DNA of 64,000 nucleotides from Bin5 sp022827195 (GTDB lineage Bacteria > Chloroflexota > Anaerolineae > Caldilineales > Caldilineaceae), in NCBI GenBank assembly GCA_965208275.1, contig OZ242331.1:2728001-2792000 (forward strand), written 5' to 3'. The position numbers were made by a program, and so were the translations under genes. The first letter of the stretch is position 1; the number at the start of each line of letters is the position of its first letter. Below are positions 53,642-63,800 of the stretch, piece after piece. Below the pieces are notes generated by a model. The model searched no databases and had not been told where the DNA came from. It saw only the letters and a list, made by a program, of their open reading frames with translations.

Positions 53642-54781
53642 CTATTGGTCCACAACAGAGCCGTCGGCGTGGAGGCGGGTCTGGACTGAGCGTGGGACGT
53701 AGGGATGGCGCTCGGCGGCATCCTCGGCGAGCTCGATGCCGATGCCTGGTGCGTCGGGAACGATGAGGAAGCCGTTTTCCTGTGCGAGGGGGCGCTTGAC
53801 GATTTCACTCTTGGGGGGCACGTCTTCGCCAACGGGATATTCCTGCAGAGCGAAGTTGGGGATACAGGCGGCGAGCTGGATGCAGGCGGCGGTGCTGACC
53901 GGGCTGAGGGGATTATGGGGCACGACTTGGACGTGGAAGGCTTCTGCCAGGGCTGCGATCTTTTTGGCGTGGCTCAGGCCGCCGACCATGCAGACATCGG
54001 GGCGAACGAACTGGACGGCCCCGCGCTGCAGAAGGGCCTGGAACTCCCAAATGCTGAAGAGACGTTCTCCGGTGGCGATGGGAATGCCGATCTTGGAGGC
54101 GACCAAGGCCATTTCGTCGAAGTTGTCGGGCGTGACGGGATCCTCGTAAAAGAAAGGATGATAGGGTTCGATGCCGCGGCCGAGCACGATCGCTTCGCTG
54201 GGTGTGAGGCGGCGGTGGATTTCGATGCAGAGGTCCACGTCGCGTCCGACGGCCTGGCGGTAGGCCGCAACGGTCTCGACGGCATCCTCGATCATGTCGA
54301 CGTGCGTCTTGAAGTATGGAATATCTCGGCTGTCGTCGAGGAAGGGCGTCAGGTGGCCGACGGCAGTGAAGCCGAGCTCTCTAGCTTCAGCACAGCCGGC
54401 AATTAACTCCTCCTTTGTCTCGCCGAAGACATGATAGTAGACGCGCGCCTTATCGCGCACCTTGCCGCCGAGGAGCTGGTAGGAAGGCACGCCGAAGTGT
54501 TTGCCGGCGATGTCCCAAAGGGCGATGTCGATGGCGCTGAGCGCGCCCATGACGGCTGAGCCGCGGAAGTGGCTCCAGCGGTAGAGGTATTGCCAGTGGT
54601 GCTCGATGCGGAGCGGGTCCTGGCCGACCAGGTAGCGCTTGAAAGTGTTGACCGCGGCCGCGGACGCCTCCAGGAATCCCCAGGAGCCCGACTCGCCGAG
54701 GCCGGTGATGCCGGCGTCCGTGTCGACCTCCACGAAGAGGTATTGGTCGGCAAAAATTGTGCGTACGTCGGTAATCTGCAT
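53642..54781 (-). CDS. Enolase-superfamily sugar acid dehydratase (mandelate racemase type)
   Basis: A 379-residue MR/MLE-type enzyme. Metal ligands are visible in VDLCIEIHRRL, FFYEDPVTPDN and ATGERLFS, and a catalytic His in VVPHNPLSPVST, as in galactonate and related acid-sugar dehydratases. The GGEAT-type ribosome site places the start at ATG 54781 (GGAGG six bases upstream). It lies 12 nt after the sulfatase gene. The exact substrate cannot be read from sequence. Confidence 0.88.
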   Translation of the reverse strand: MQITDVRTIFADQYLFVEVDTDAGITGLGESGSWGFLEASAAAVNTFKRYLVGQDPLRIEHHWQYLYRWSHFRGSAVMGALSAIDIALWDIAGKHFGVPSYQLLGGKVRDKARVYYHVFGETKEELIAGCAEARELGFTAVGHLTPFLDDSRDIPYFKTHVDMIEDAVETVAAYRQAVGRDVDLCIEIHRRLTPSEAIVLGRGIEPYHPFFYEDPVTPDNFDEMALVASKIGIPIATGERLFSIWEFQALLQRGAVQFVRPDVCMVGGLSHAKKIAALAEAFHVQVVPHNPLSPVSTAACIQLAACIPNFALQEYPVGEDVPPKSEIVKRPLAQENGFLIVPDAPGIGIELAEDAAERHPYVPRSVQTRLHADGSVVDQ

Positions 54782-54793
54782 CGTCGCCTCCAA

Positions 54794-56224
54794 TTAGCGG
54801 CAGTTGCGATTCCAGTCTTTGGCGTTCAGGCCGCTGCGGATGCGCCACGCCAACAGCCTCTCGAGTAGTTCCTGCTTCTGTCCTGTGTGAGTGGGATCGT
54901 CCCAGAGATTGTGGATTTCGTGCGGATCGCTGGCGAGGTCGAAAAGCTGGCCGAACGGTTCGTCGAGAAAGTGGACCAGTTTCCACTCCTCTGTGCGCAC
55001 CATTGTCATGTAGTCGGTCGGCAGGAGACCATCGCGGCTGTGTTCGGCAAAGACGGCTTCTCTTCCCTGCCAGGTCCTTCCCTCCAGGGCTGGCAGCAAC
55101 GAAGCGGCTTCGAATTCATCCGGGACGTTCAGTCCCGCCAGCTCGAGGATGGTAGGGCCGAAATCGAAGAGGGAACAGAGCTGGTCCAGCGTGCGGCCCG
55201 GAGTGAAACGGCCGGGCGCCCAGACGATCGCGGGCACGCGCGTGATGGTATCGTACATCGTCCATTTCTGGCTGTGGCCGTGATCACCGAGGCAGTCGCC
55301 GTGATCGGAGGTGAAGATGACGACGGCGTCCTCCAGGTATCCCTTTTCCTCCAAAGCCTGGAGCAGTTCGCCGATCTTTTCGTCGATCATGGAGACGTTG
55401 GCCAGGTAGTAGGCGCGCTGGCGCTGGCGCTGCTGCGGCGTGGGTTCCAACAGGTGGACTACGGAGTCGTGATCGACCTGTGAATTGTGTTGGCGCATCT
55501 CCTGGAAGGGCGGGGGCTGGCCTGCGATCTCCTCGGCGGTCACCGGCTGAATTGGCAGGTCTTTTTGCAAATACCGTCCTGCGAAATCGGGCGTGGGGTC
55601 ATACGGAGGATGGGGGCCGGGAAAACCTACCTGCAGAAAGAGGGGACCGTCCGGTTTTGGTTTGCTGCGCAGCCACCAGGAGGCGAAGTCGCCGACGAAA
55701 TTATCGGAATGCAGGTCGGCGGGCAGCTCCCAGTCGAAGGCGCCGAGGGATTCGCCGTAGTCCTCGCGGCGGCGGTAGAGTTCGCGTTGCTGCTTGACAT
55801 GGCCGCGGGCGCGCAGGGCCTTGTCCCACTCATCGAAATAGTAGCGTCCTTCCAGGTATCGGTCCTTGTTTTCGACGACGTAACGCTCGTGAAAGCCCAG
55901 GGGCGTCTCGAAGGGCGTCGTGTGCATCTTGCCGACGTTGACGCAGTGGTAGCCGCTTGCGCTCAGATTCTCAACCCATGAGCGCGTCCAGCGGTCGCCG
56001 TTCTTGAGGATTCCGGTCGTGTGGGGGTAGTAGCCGGTGAAAAGGCTGGCGCGCGCGGGCGCGCAGGACGGTGCGGTGATGTGACAGTTGGTGAAGCTTA
56101 CGCCCTCACGCACGAGACGGTCCAGGTTGGGCGTTTCCATGAAGTCGAAGCCGAGCGCGGCGATCGTGTCGAATCGCTGCTGATCGGTGACGATCAGGAC
56201 AATGTTGGGTCGATTACCGGCCAT
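54794..56224 (-). CDS. Sulfatase
   Basis: A 476-residue alkaline-phosphatase-fold sulfatase. The formylglycine site is C54-A-P-A-R58 in PSCAPARASLFTG, and NIVLIVTDQQRFD and FTSDHGDCLGDHG bind the metal. It has no signal peptide, so it is likely cytoplasmic, acting on imported sulfated sugars. It would need a formylglycine-generating or anaerobic maturase, not seen here. ATG 56224 has GAGGGGG upstream. Confidence 0.93.
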   Translation of the reverse strand: MAGNRPNIVLIVTDQQRFDTIAALGFDFMETPNLDRLVREGVSFTNCHITAPSCAPARASLFTGYYPHTTGILKNGDRWTRSWVENLSASGYHCVNVGKMHTTPFETPLGFHERYVVENKDRYLEGRYYFDEWDKALRARGHVKQQRELYRRREDYGESLGAFDWELPADLHSDNFVGDFASWWLRSKPKPDGPLFLQVGFPGPHPPYDPTPDFAGRYLQKDLPIQPVTAEEIAGQPPPFQEMRQHNSQVDHDSVVHLLEPTPQQRQRQRAYYLANVSMIDEKIGELLQALEEKGYLEDAVVIFTSDHGDCLGDHGHSQKWTMYDTITRVPAIVWAPGRFTPGRTLDQLCSLFDFGPTILELAGLNVPDEFEAASLLPALEGRTWQGREAVFAEHSRDGLLPTDYMTMVRTEEWKLVHFLDEPFGQLFDLASDPHEIHNLWDDPTHTGQKQELLERLLAWRIRSGLNAKDWNRNCR

Positions 56225-56252
56225 GGGGAAGGCCCCCTCGCGGAAGGGCGGG

Positions 56253-57548
56253 TCAGGCTGCGGCGCGGGCGATGGCCTTTTTGGCTTCGACACGGAAGCA
56301 GTCGTACTGGTTGTCGCGCATGAAGCGCTGCGCAAGGTCGATGGCCTGCGGCTCGGTGAGCAGGCCGTCGTCTATTTCTGCCTGCATCGCACGCGTGAAC
56401 CAGGTGCGCGCCTGGCGGGCATAGGCAAGGGCGGGGCCGGGGTGGTTGGTGTCACCGCCGAAGAGGAAGAGCTTGTTGGCAGGGGCGGCGTGGATGAAGC
56501 GGCGAACGAACTCGACCGAGCTGTAGGGATTGATGCTCCAGGCCCAACAGAGATCGGCGAAGACGTTGGGGTAGTGCTTGGCGAGGGCGACCAACTCTTC
56601 GGTATAGGGATAGGCGATGTGCATAAGGACAAAGCGTGCATCGAGATATTTGGCCAGCAGGGGCGAGAGATGACCGCTGCGAATGTAGTCCACGGGCATG
56701 CGGCTGTGCCCGGCATAGTAGCCGGTATGGATCTTTTGCGGCAGGTCGTGTTCGATGCAGAGCTCGACACCTCTGGCCCAACACCAGTCGCCCAGGCAGA
56801 GCCTTGTGGCCTCGTCCATATTGCCGGCGTCGCGCAGGTAGACGTCGAGGGCGCGGGCGGCTTCGGCGTCTGAGCGCTCCCGCCAGCGGAGCGTGCGGTT
56901 ATAGGCGTGCTGCGTCTTGACGGCGATGGCTGCCGATGCCGAGGAGGCAAAGATCGTCTCCATGACGCGGCGGAGCGAGGGCAGGTCTGTGACCTCCAGG
57001 CCGGTGGCCTGACCGATCGCTTCGTGGTCGGGACGGCCGGAGCAGAAATCGACCCAGGAGATGTCGTAGAAGAAGAAGTCGGGTCCGGAGGGATCGACTT
57101 TGATGTCGATTGACTTGCCGTCTGTCTGGATATGGTCGAGGTTGGCGGCGTCGCGCAGCAGACGCAGGCGTTCACCCGGTTGCAGAAGCGCGGCGTTGGC
57201 GGCTTGGGCGGCGGCAATCGAGTCGGGCGTCAGATCATCGAGGCCGTAGAGTTCGGCGGCCATGATACGCACGGCTTCACCGTAGCCGGTGTATTGGGCG
57301 GTTTCCCAGGCCGGCTGCACGGGTGCGAAACGGGCGGCGACGTCGGGATCGTTGCGGTCGTAGAGGCGGTCGAGCGCATCCTGCGACGCGCCGGCGACGT
57401 ACAGATCGGCGGAGACGTAGTTCTGGAAAAGTTGGACGAGGATGTCGGGCCCGTCCGCCAGGTAGTCGTGCTCAAAGCGCATGTGCTCATGCGTATCTAC
57501 GAGCGAAGTCTGGTCGATGAAGGCGGCGATGTCTGTTTGTGAAGACAT
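56253..57548 (-). CDS. Amidohydrolase, uronate isomerase-like
   Basis: A 431-residue TIM-barrel protein with amidohydrolase-superfamily ligands: DTHEHM near residue 18, AVKTQHAY, QKIHTGYYAG, VLMHIAYP and FGGDTNHPG. It is of similar size to uronate isomerase UxaC, and the nearby mannonate dehydratase gene would fit, but the HCHL start motif of UxaC is absent. Substrate unassigned. The gene lies 28 nt before the sulfatase gene on the same strand. Confidence 0.75.
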   Translation of the reverse strand: MSSQTDIAAFIDQTSLVDTHEHMRFEHDYLADGPDILVQLFQNYVSADLYVAGASQDALDRLYDRNDPDVAARFAPVQPAWETAQYTGYGEAVRIMAAELYGLDDLTPDSIAAAQAANAALLQPGERLRLLRDAANLDHIQTDGKSIDIKVDPSGPDFFFYDISWVDFCSGRPDHEAIGQATGLEVTDLPSLRRVMETIFASSASAAIAVKTQHAYNRTLRWRERSDAEAARALDVYLRDAGNMDEATRLCLGDWCWARGVELCIEHDLPQKIHTGYYAGHSRMPVDYIRSGHLSPLLAKYLDARFVLMHIAYPYTEELVALAKHYPNVFADLCWAWSINPYSSVEFVRRFIHAAPANKLFLFGGDTNHPGPALAYARQARTWFTRAMQAEIDDGLLTEPQAIDLAQRFMRDNQYDCFRVEAKKAIARAAA

Positions 57549-57554
57549 GGTAGG

Positions 57555-58106
57555 TCAACTCGCTTTCAGTTTTGCCTGCCACTGCTTGCGGAACTTGGCC
57601 ACTTTGGGACGGATGACGAATAGGCAGTAGGGCTGGAAACCGTTGTCGCGGTAGTAATTCTGGTGGTAGGGCTCGGCGCGGTAGTAGGTGTCGAGAGGAT
57701 TGAGCTCGGTGACGATGGGAGCGTCCCATATTTGTGGGGCGTAGTCGCTGAGCATCTCCTCGGCGACCCTTTTCTGCTCGTCGTCGTGGTAAAGGATGAT
57801 CGAGCGGTATTGTGGTCCGACATCGTTGCCCTGGCGGTCGGGCGTTGTCGGGTCGTGGGAGGTGAAGAAGACTTCGAGGATTTCGCGAAATGATACTTCT
57901 GAGGGGTCGAAAGTAATCTGAATTACCTCGGCGTGGCCGGTCGTTTTGGAGCAGACCTGTTCATAGGTCGGATTGACGACATGGCCGCCGGCGTAGCCGG
58001 ACTCGACGTGTTGAACGCCGCGCAACTCTTCGTAGAGGGGTTCAAGGCACCAGAAGCAGCCTCCGCCCAGGGTAGCAGTTGCGTTTGAAGCCTGATTGTT
58101 TGCCAT
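57555..58106 (-). CDS. msrA: Peptide methionine sulfoxide reductase A
   Basis: A 183-residue MsrA that repairs methionine-S-sulfoxide. The catalytic cysteine is C17 in GCFWC, and SGYAGG...NPTYEQVC and GHAEVI are family motifs. ATG 58106 has AGGAAGAG upstream. It sits within the carbohydrate region, 6 nt ahead of the amidohydrolase gene. Confidence 0.96.
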   Translation of the reverse strand: MANNQASNATATLGGGCFWCLEPLYEELRGVQHVESGYAGGHVVNPTYEQVCSKTTGHAEVIQITFDPSEVSFREILEVFFTSHDPTTPDRQGNDVGPQYRSIILYHDDEQKRVAEEMLSDYAPQIWDAPIVTELNPLDTYYRAEPYHQNYYRDNGFQPYCLFVIRPKVAKFRKQWQAKLKAS

Positions 58107-58391
58107 TGCGCTCTCTTCCTGTCGAATGAGCCCGCTGGACTGCTGCGCGCGGTGGGTCTGCGTCCCTATGTGGTTGGGCGGCGGAGATGGTCTGCGACCT
58201 TATCTTACCGCACAAGGTGGAGGCGTCCAACTGAACCCCCGATTGGTCAAGGCCGGCCTCGATCAGGGAGGGAGAGAACGACGCCGGCGGCAGTTTGGGA
58301 ATTGACCGGAAATGACTATAGTTGACGGCTATGATCTACGAACAGTGGCGCAGAAGGGGCCGCTGCGACAGAAGGACAAAGGAATCTTGCG

Positions 58392-59372
58392 ATGATTCGA
58401 ATTGAAGAGATGTTACCGGCGCAACCTTCGCCGCTATGGCGGCTCGTCAAGCAGTGCGGTGTAAACAGTGCGGTGGGCATGATGGACATGTCGACGATCG
58501 ATCACCCGGACCCGGAAATGAAGCCTTGGGGGTTCATGAGCCTGGCGCGGCTGAAAAGCGCATACGAGAACGCCGGGTTCCGGCTCGAGGTGCTGGAAAG
58601 CCGCCCGCCGCTGGACAAGGCCAAATTGGGCTTGCCGGGCCGGGACGAGGAGATTGAGACGGCGTGCGAGCTGATTCGCAACCTGGGACGGCTGGGCGTG
58701 CCGGTCTGGTGCACTGAGTGGATGCCGGTGTTCAACTGGATGCGGACGACGACGACGATACCGGAGCGGGGCGGCGCGCTGGTGACGGGTTTTGACTACG
58801 ACGTGGTGCGGAACGGGCCGTTAACGGAGTTTGGTGAGGTGAACGAAGAGCAACTGTGGGAGAACCTGAAGTATTTTCTGGAGATCGTGGTGCCGGTGGC
58901 GGAGGAGGCGGGCGTCAAGCTGGCGATGCACCCGGACGACCCGCCGCTGTCGCCGATCCGGGGGCTGGGGCGGATCATGCGCAGCGTCGAGAATTTCCAG
59001 CGCTTAATCGACCTTGTGCCAAGCCCGGCGAACGGCATCTGCCTGTGCCAGGGCAACTTCACGCTGATGACCGACGAGCTGCCTGAGGTGATCCGCCATT
59101 TCGGCGCGCTGGAAAAGATCTTCTTCGTCCACTTCCGCGACGTGCGGGGCACGCCGGCGAAGTTCAATGAAACATTCCACGACAACGGAAAGACGGACAT
59201 GCTGGCGTGCATGGAGGCGTACCGCGACATCGGTTTCGAGGGCGTGCTGCGGCCGGACCACGTACCGACGATGGAGGGCGACAGCAACGAGGACGCCGGT
59301 TATTCGTCGATCGGGCGGCTGTACGCGATCGGCTACATTCGCGGGCTGCGACAGGCGGTGTATGCGCGGTAG
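58392..59372 (+). CDS. uxuA: Mannonate dehydratase
   Basis: A 326-residue UxuA-type TIM-barrel metalloenzyme dehydrating mannonate to KDG in glucuronate catabolism. Family features include CTEWMPVFNWMRTTT, LAMHPDDPPL, CQGNFTLM and FVHFRDVRG. It is slightly shorter than most UxuA proteins. AAAGGA lies 10 nt upstream of the ATG. Its stop is 12 nt from the converging esterase gene. Confidence 0.9.
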   Translation: MIRIEEMLPAQPSPLWRLVKQCGVNSAVGMMDMSTIDHPDPEMKPWGFMSLARLKSAYENAGFRLEVLESRPPLDKAKLGLPGRDEEIETACELIRNLGRLGVPVWCTEWMPVFNWMRTTTTIPERGGALVTGFDYDVVRNGPLTEFGEVNEEQLWENLKYFLEIVVPVAEEAGVKLAMHPDDPPLSPIRGLGRIMRSVENFQRLIDLVPSPANGICLCQGNFTLMTDELPEVIRHFGALEKIFFVHFRDVRGTPAKFNETFHDNGKTDMLACMEAYRDIGFEGVLRPDHVPTMEGDSNEDAGYSSIGRLYAIGYIRGLRQAVYAR

Positions 59373-59384
59373 GAGCGCGGCGAT

Positions 59385-60347
59385 CTACATTTCCAGCATC
59401 CACTGGAAGATCGTGTCGGCCAGATCGGGCGGCATCTCGTGGCCGTAGTCGGGATAAATGACCGTGCTTTTGGGCGAAGTTATCTTGTTATAGGCGGCGT
59501 ATTGGGTCGAGGGCGGGCAGATCTGGTCCATGAGGCCGACCCCCATCATCACCTCAGCGCGGATGCGGGGGGCGAGGAACTGAACATCGACGTAGCCGAG
59601 GCGGGTGAAGATGGCTTCTTCGCGTTCGTGGCGCGGGTCAAAGCTGCGGAACCAATCGCGCAGCTCGGCGTAGGCGTTGAGGTCTAAATCGAGGTCCCAG
59701 ACTCGTTTGTAGTCGCAGAGGAAGGGGTAGACGGGCGCGGCGCGTTTGACGCGCGGCTCGAGGGCCGAGCAGACGAGGGTGAGGGCACCGCCCTGGCTGC
59801 CGCCGGTGGCGCCGACGCGGTCGGGGTCAACGTCGTCCATGTCGAGCACGATCTGGGCCATGCGGGCTGTATCGAGGAAGATTTGGCGGTAGAGCAGGTC
59901 TTCGGGCTTGCCGTCGAGCCCGCGTACGATATGGCCGCGCAGCGTCCAGCCGGGGACGCCGCCGGTGTCTTCGGAGCGACCGCCCTGGCCGCGGCAGTCG
60001 AGGGCGGCAACTGTGAAGCCGGCTGCGGCGTAGCCCAGTTTGCTCTGCCAGTCTCCGGAGCTGCCGCTGTAACCGTGAAACATGAGAATCGCGGGATGGG
60101 GGGCCGTGGCGGCGCGGGGCCGCAGAAGTTTCGCGTGGACGCGTGCGCCCCTGGTTCCGGTGAAGTACATGTGGAAACATTCGGCGAAGGGGGTCTGGAA
60201 ATCGGCGGGCACGAGTTCCACGTCGGCGTCGACCGAGGCCAGCTCGGCAAGGGCGGTATCCCAATAGTCTTCAAAGTCATGCGGGCGCGGGTTGACACCC
60301 TGGTAAGAGGAGAGTTCTTCCTGGGGCAGGTCAAATAGCAGTGGCAT
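59385..60347 (-). CDS. CE7 acetyl esterase (acetylxylan esterase / cephalosporin-C deacetylase)
   Basis: A 320-residue alpha/beta hydrolase of the AXE1 type removing acetyl groups from xylo-oligosaccharides. The nucleophile is in ATGGSQGGAL, the CE7 loop is LDCRGQGG, and the acid and histidine fall in GLMDQICPPSTQ and YPDYGHE. No signal peptide is present. ATG 60347 has GAGGA upstream. Confidence 0.92.
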   Translation of the reverse strand: MPLLFDLPQEELSSYQGVNPRPHDFEDYWDTALAELASVDADVELVPADFQTPFAECFHMYFTGTRGARVHAKLLRPRAATAPHPAILMFHGYSGSSGDWQSKLGYAAAGFTVAALDCRGQGGRSEDTGGVPGWTLRGHIVRGLDGKPEDLLYRQIFLDTARMAQIVLDMDDVDPDRVGATGGSQGGALTLVCSALEPRVKRAAPVYPFLCDYKRVWDLDLDLNAYAELRDWFRSFDPRHEREEAIFTRLGYVDVQFLAPRIRAEVMMGVGLMDQICPPSTQYAAYNKITSPKSTVIYPDYGHEMPPDLADTIFQWMLEM

Positions 60348-60870
60348 GGCGTTTTCCTCGGGCTACTGAACGGCGGCTGATTTTGAAGGCAGAGTAGGAA
60401 CCTTCAAATGGTGTCGGGCACATTGTCGCGCCTATGGACAGTTGACCGCAAACGCCGGTCAGAGAACTGCCATGGGGCGATAACGGATGCGATCCTCCCT
60501 CAAGTTGACCTCTATGAAGAACTGGGATACCCTTGCGCGGCTGCGATGCGATATATTGCAGCGGATTTTGGAAGGCGCGCCCGCGCACCCGACTCGGATG
60601 AGTACGAAAACCCCTCCGATGTACCGCGATCGATAGAGACACTCCCGTGCAGGCCGCGTCTATGCAAATGGTCGGTCTCATGATCTTGCCGTGGCAACTG
60701 CACATACCATTGTGGACGGCCTGGGGTTGCGGGGAGACCCCTGGAAATATTGGCGTGGAAGGGAGTCCGGAACAGGGGAGAGGATGCCCCTCCTATGCAT
60801 CTGGGTTCCGCCCGTTGGAAGCGCGGCAGAGAACCGGCAAACCATTCACCAAGACTGTGAGAGCATCGAG
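60348..60870. other. Intergenic stretch before the BNR protein
   Basis: This 523-bp gap separates the esterase from the BNR-repeat gene. Short frames exist on both strands but no recognised domain or promoter was found. It may contain the control region of the large downstream gene. Confidence 0.35.
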
Positions 60871-63800
60871 ATGAATTCTGAGCCTTCAAGCTGGGACGCA
60901 CTGAGATTTCGCTGCATCGGACCGCCCCGGGGTGGGCGCGTGATCGCGGTGGCGGGTCATCCGACGGAGAAGAATGTCTTCTACTTTGGCGCAGTGGCAG
61001 GCGGCGTGTGGAAAACGGTCGACGGCGGTCATTACTGGGAGAACATCAGCGACGGCTATTTCGACGTCTCGTCGGTGGGCGCGATTGCGGTATCGGAGGC
61101 GGACCCGAACGTGATCTACGCGGGGACAGGGGAGTCGACGATCCGGCTGGATGTCAGCTGGGGAGACGGCGTCTACAAGTCGACCGACGGCGGCGAGACC
61201 TGGGAGAATGTGGGCCTGCGCGACAGCCATCATATTGGGCAGATCCGCGTTCACCCGCGCGACCCGGACGTGGTCTACGTGGCCGCGCTGGGGCATGCGT
61301 TCGGGCCGAATGAAGAACGGGGCGTCTACCGTTCGACGGACGGCGGCGGGAGCTGGGAGTGTGTGCTGCACGTGAGCGAGAAGGCCGGCGCGGTGGACCT
61401 TGCGCTGGACGCGACGAACCCGCGCATTATCTACGCCTCAATCTGGCAGGTGCACCGGCACTTCTGGGAGCTGGTCAGCGGCGGGCCGGACAGCGGCCTG
61501 TGGAAATCGACCGACGGCGGCGACAACTGGACCGATATCAGCCGCAATCCGGGGCTGCCGCAGGACGGCTTGCTGGGGAAGATCGGCGTTACGGTTTCAC
61601 CGGCGCGGCCCAGCCGGCTTTGGGCGATTGTGGAGACTGAGGGCGACAAGTCAGGCGTTTATCGCTCGGAAGACAGGGGTGCGACGTGGAGCCATCTGAC
61701 GAACAACCAGGACCTGCTGAACCGTCCCTGGTACTATTTGCACATATTCGCCGACCCGCAGGACCCTGACACGGTCTACGTCAACAATCTGAAGATGTGG
61801 AAGAGCATCGACGCCGGCAAGGAGTGGGCGGAGATCACGACGCCGCACGGTGACAACCACGGGCTTTGGATAGACCCGGAAGACCCGCAGCGGATGATCA
61901 ACGGCAACGACGGCGGCGCGTGCGTGAGTTTTAACGGCGGCGAAACGTGGAGCACCATCTACAACCAGCTCACCGGCCAGTACTATCACCTGGACGTGGA
62001 CAACCGGCTGCCCTATCGCGTATACGGCACGCAGCAGGACAATTCGAGCCTTGCAGTGCCGAGCGCGACCGAGAAGGGGGCGATTCCTTGGGGCGACTGC
62101 TACCCGGCGGGCACGGGGGAGAGCGGGTACATTGCGGTCAAGCCGGACGACCCGGATATTCTGTACGTGGGGGCGGTCGGCTCCTCGCCCGGCGGCGGGG
62201 GCGCGCTGCAGCGGTACGACCACCGCACGAAACAGATCCGGCTGGTCACGGTGTGGCCGGAGCCGTTCAGCGGCTGGGGTGCGAAGTATATGAGGTACCG
62301 TTTCCCGTGGACGTTCCCGATCATTTTCAGCCCGCACGACTCGAACGTACTTTATACGTGCGGCAACCACGTCTTCCGCACAACCGACGAGGGCAGCTCA
62401 TGGCAGGTTATCAGCCCGGATTTGACACGGAATGACGAGAGCAAGTTGGAGCCGTCGGGCGGGCCGCTGACACTGGACACGAGCGGGGCGGAGCACTACT
62501 GCACGATTTCGGTGTTCATCGAGTCGGCGCACGAGGCCGGCGTATTCTGGGCGGGCAGTGACGACGGCCTGGTCCACATCAGCGAGGACGGCGGCGGGAG
62601 CTGGCGAAACGTCACGCCGCCCGATCTGCCCGAGTGGAGCTTCGTGACGGTGATCGAGCCGAGCGCGCACGACGCGTCGACGGTCTACCTGGCGGCGACG
62701 CGCTATAAGCTGGACGAATACGGCCCGTATCTGTTCAAGACAACGGACCGGGGCCGAAGCTGGAAACGTATTGACGCATCCTTTCCTCAGAACGAGATCA
62801 CGCGCATGTTGCGGGCGGACCCGGCGCGAGAGGGGCTGCTCTACGTAGGCACGGAGACGGGGATTTTCGTCTCGCTTGACGATGGCGGGTCGTGGCAGCG
62901 GATGCCGGGTAATCTGCCGGTGGCGCCGGTCTACGACATGGTGATCAAAGAGGGCGACCTGGTAGTGGCGACACATGGACGCGCCTTCTGGATCCTGGAC
63001 GACCTGACGCCGCTGCGGCAGACCGATGTGCTGAACGGGGCGACAGAGGGCGGGGCGCGGCTGTTCACGCCGCGCAGGACCCTGCGGCGCTGGCACGCCT
63101 GGACCGTGGAGGGGATGCGCGGCGAAGGGCGCAACTACGCGCTGGCTTTCGGCCAGTTGATCACATATCGGGACGGGAAGAACGAAAACGGCGTGAACGT
63201 GCGGCGGATGCTGGACTGCGGCGAAAATCCACCGCTGGGCGCAATCTTCTACTACACATTGCCGCCGGACGCAGAGGAGGTGTGCCTGGCCGTTTTGGAT
63301 GCAGAAGGGGAGGAGATCCGTTCATTCGGACCGCAACCGGCCGGTGCTGCCGCTGAGGAAGAGGAGGAGGACCCGTCGGCCGCGCATATCACAACCGACG
63401 CCGGTCTCAATCGATTCATCTGGAACCTGAGGTACAAGGATGCCGAACGACTTCCGGGCGACGCGTTTACGGACAAAAGCGTAACCGGGGCGCTGGCGGC
63501 GCCGGGCACATACCAGGTGCGCCTGACGGTGGATGGGGTGAGCCAAACGGAGTCGTTTGCGCTGTACGTCGATCCACGGGTGGGGAGCAGCCAGACGGAC
63601 CTTGAAGCGCAGTTCGCGCTGTGGCAGGAGGTGAACGCCAAGCTGAGCGAGACCCACCGGGCGGTCAAGCGGCTGCGGCGCGCGCGCGGACGGGTGAAGG
63701 CGATGGCGGAGACGGTGGCGGACAGCGAGGCGGACGGGGAGACCAAGAAGGCGATCCAGGAGCGGGCGGAACAGATCGCAACGCATCTGGGCGAGGTGGA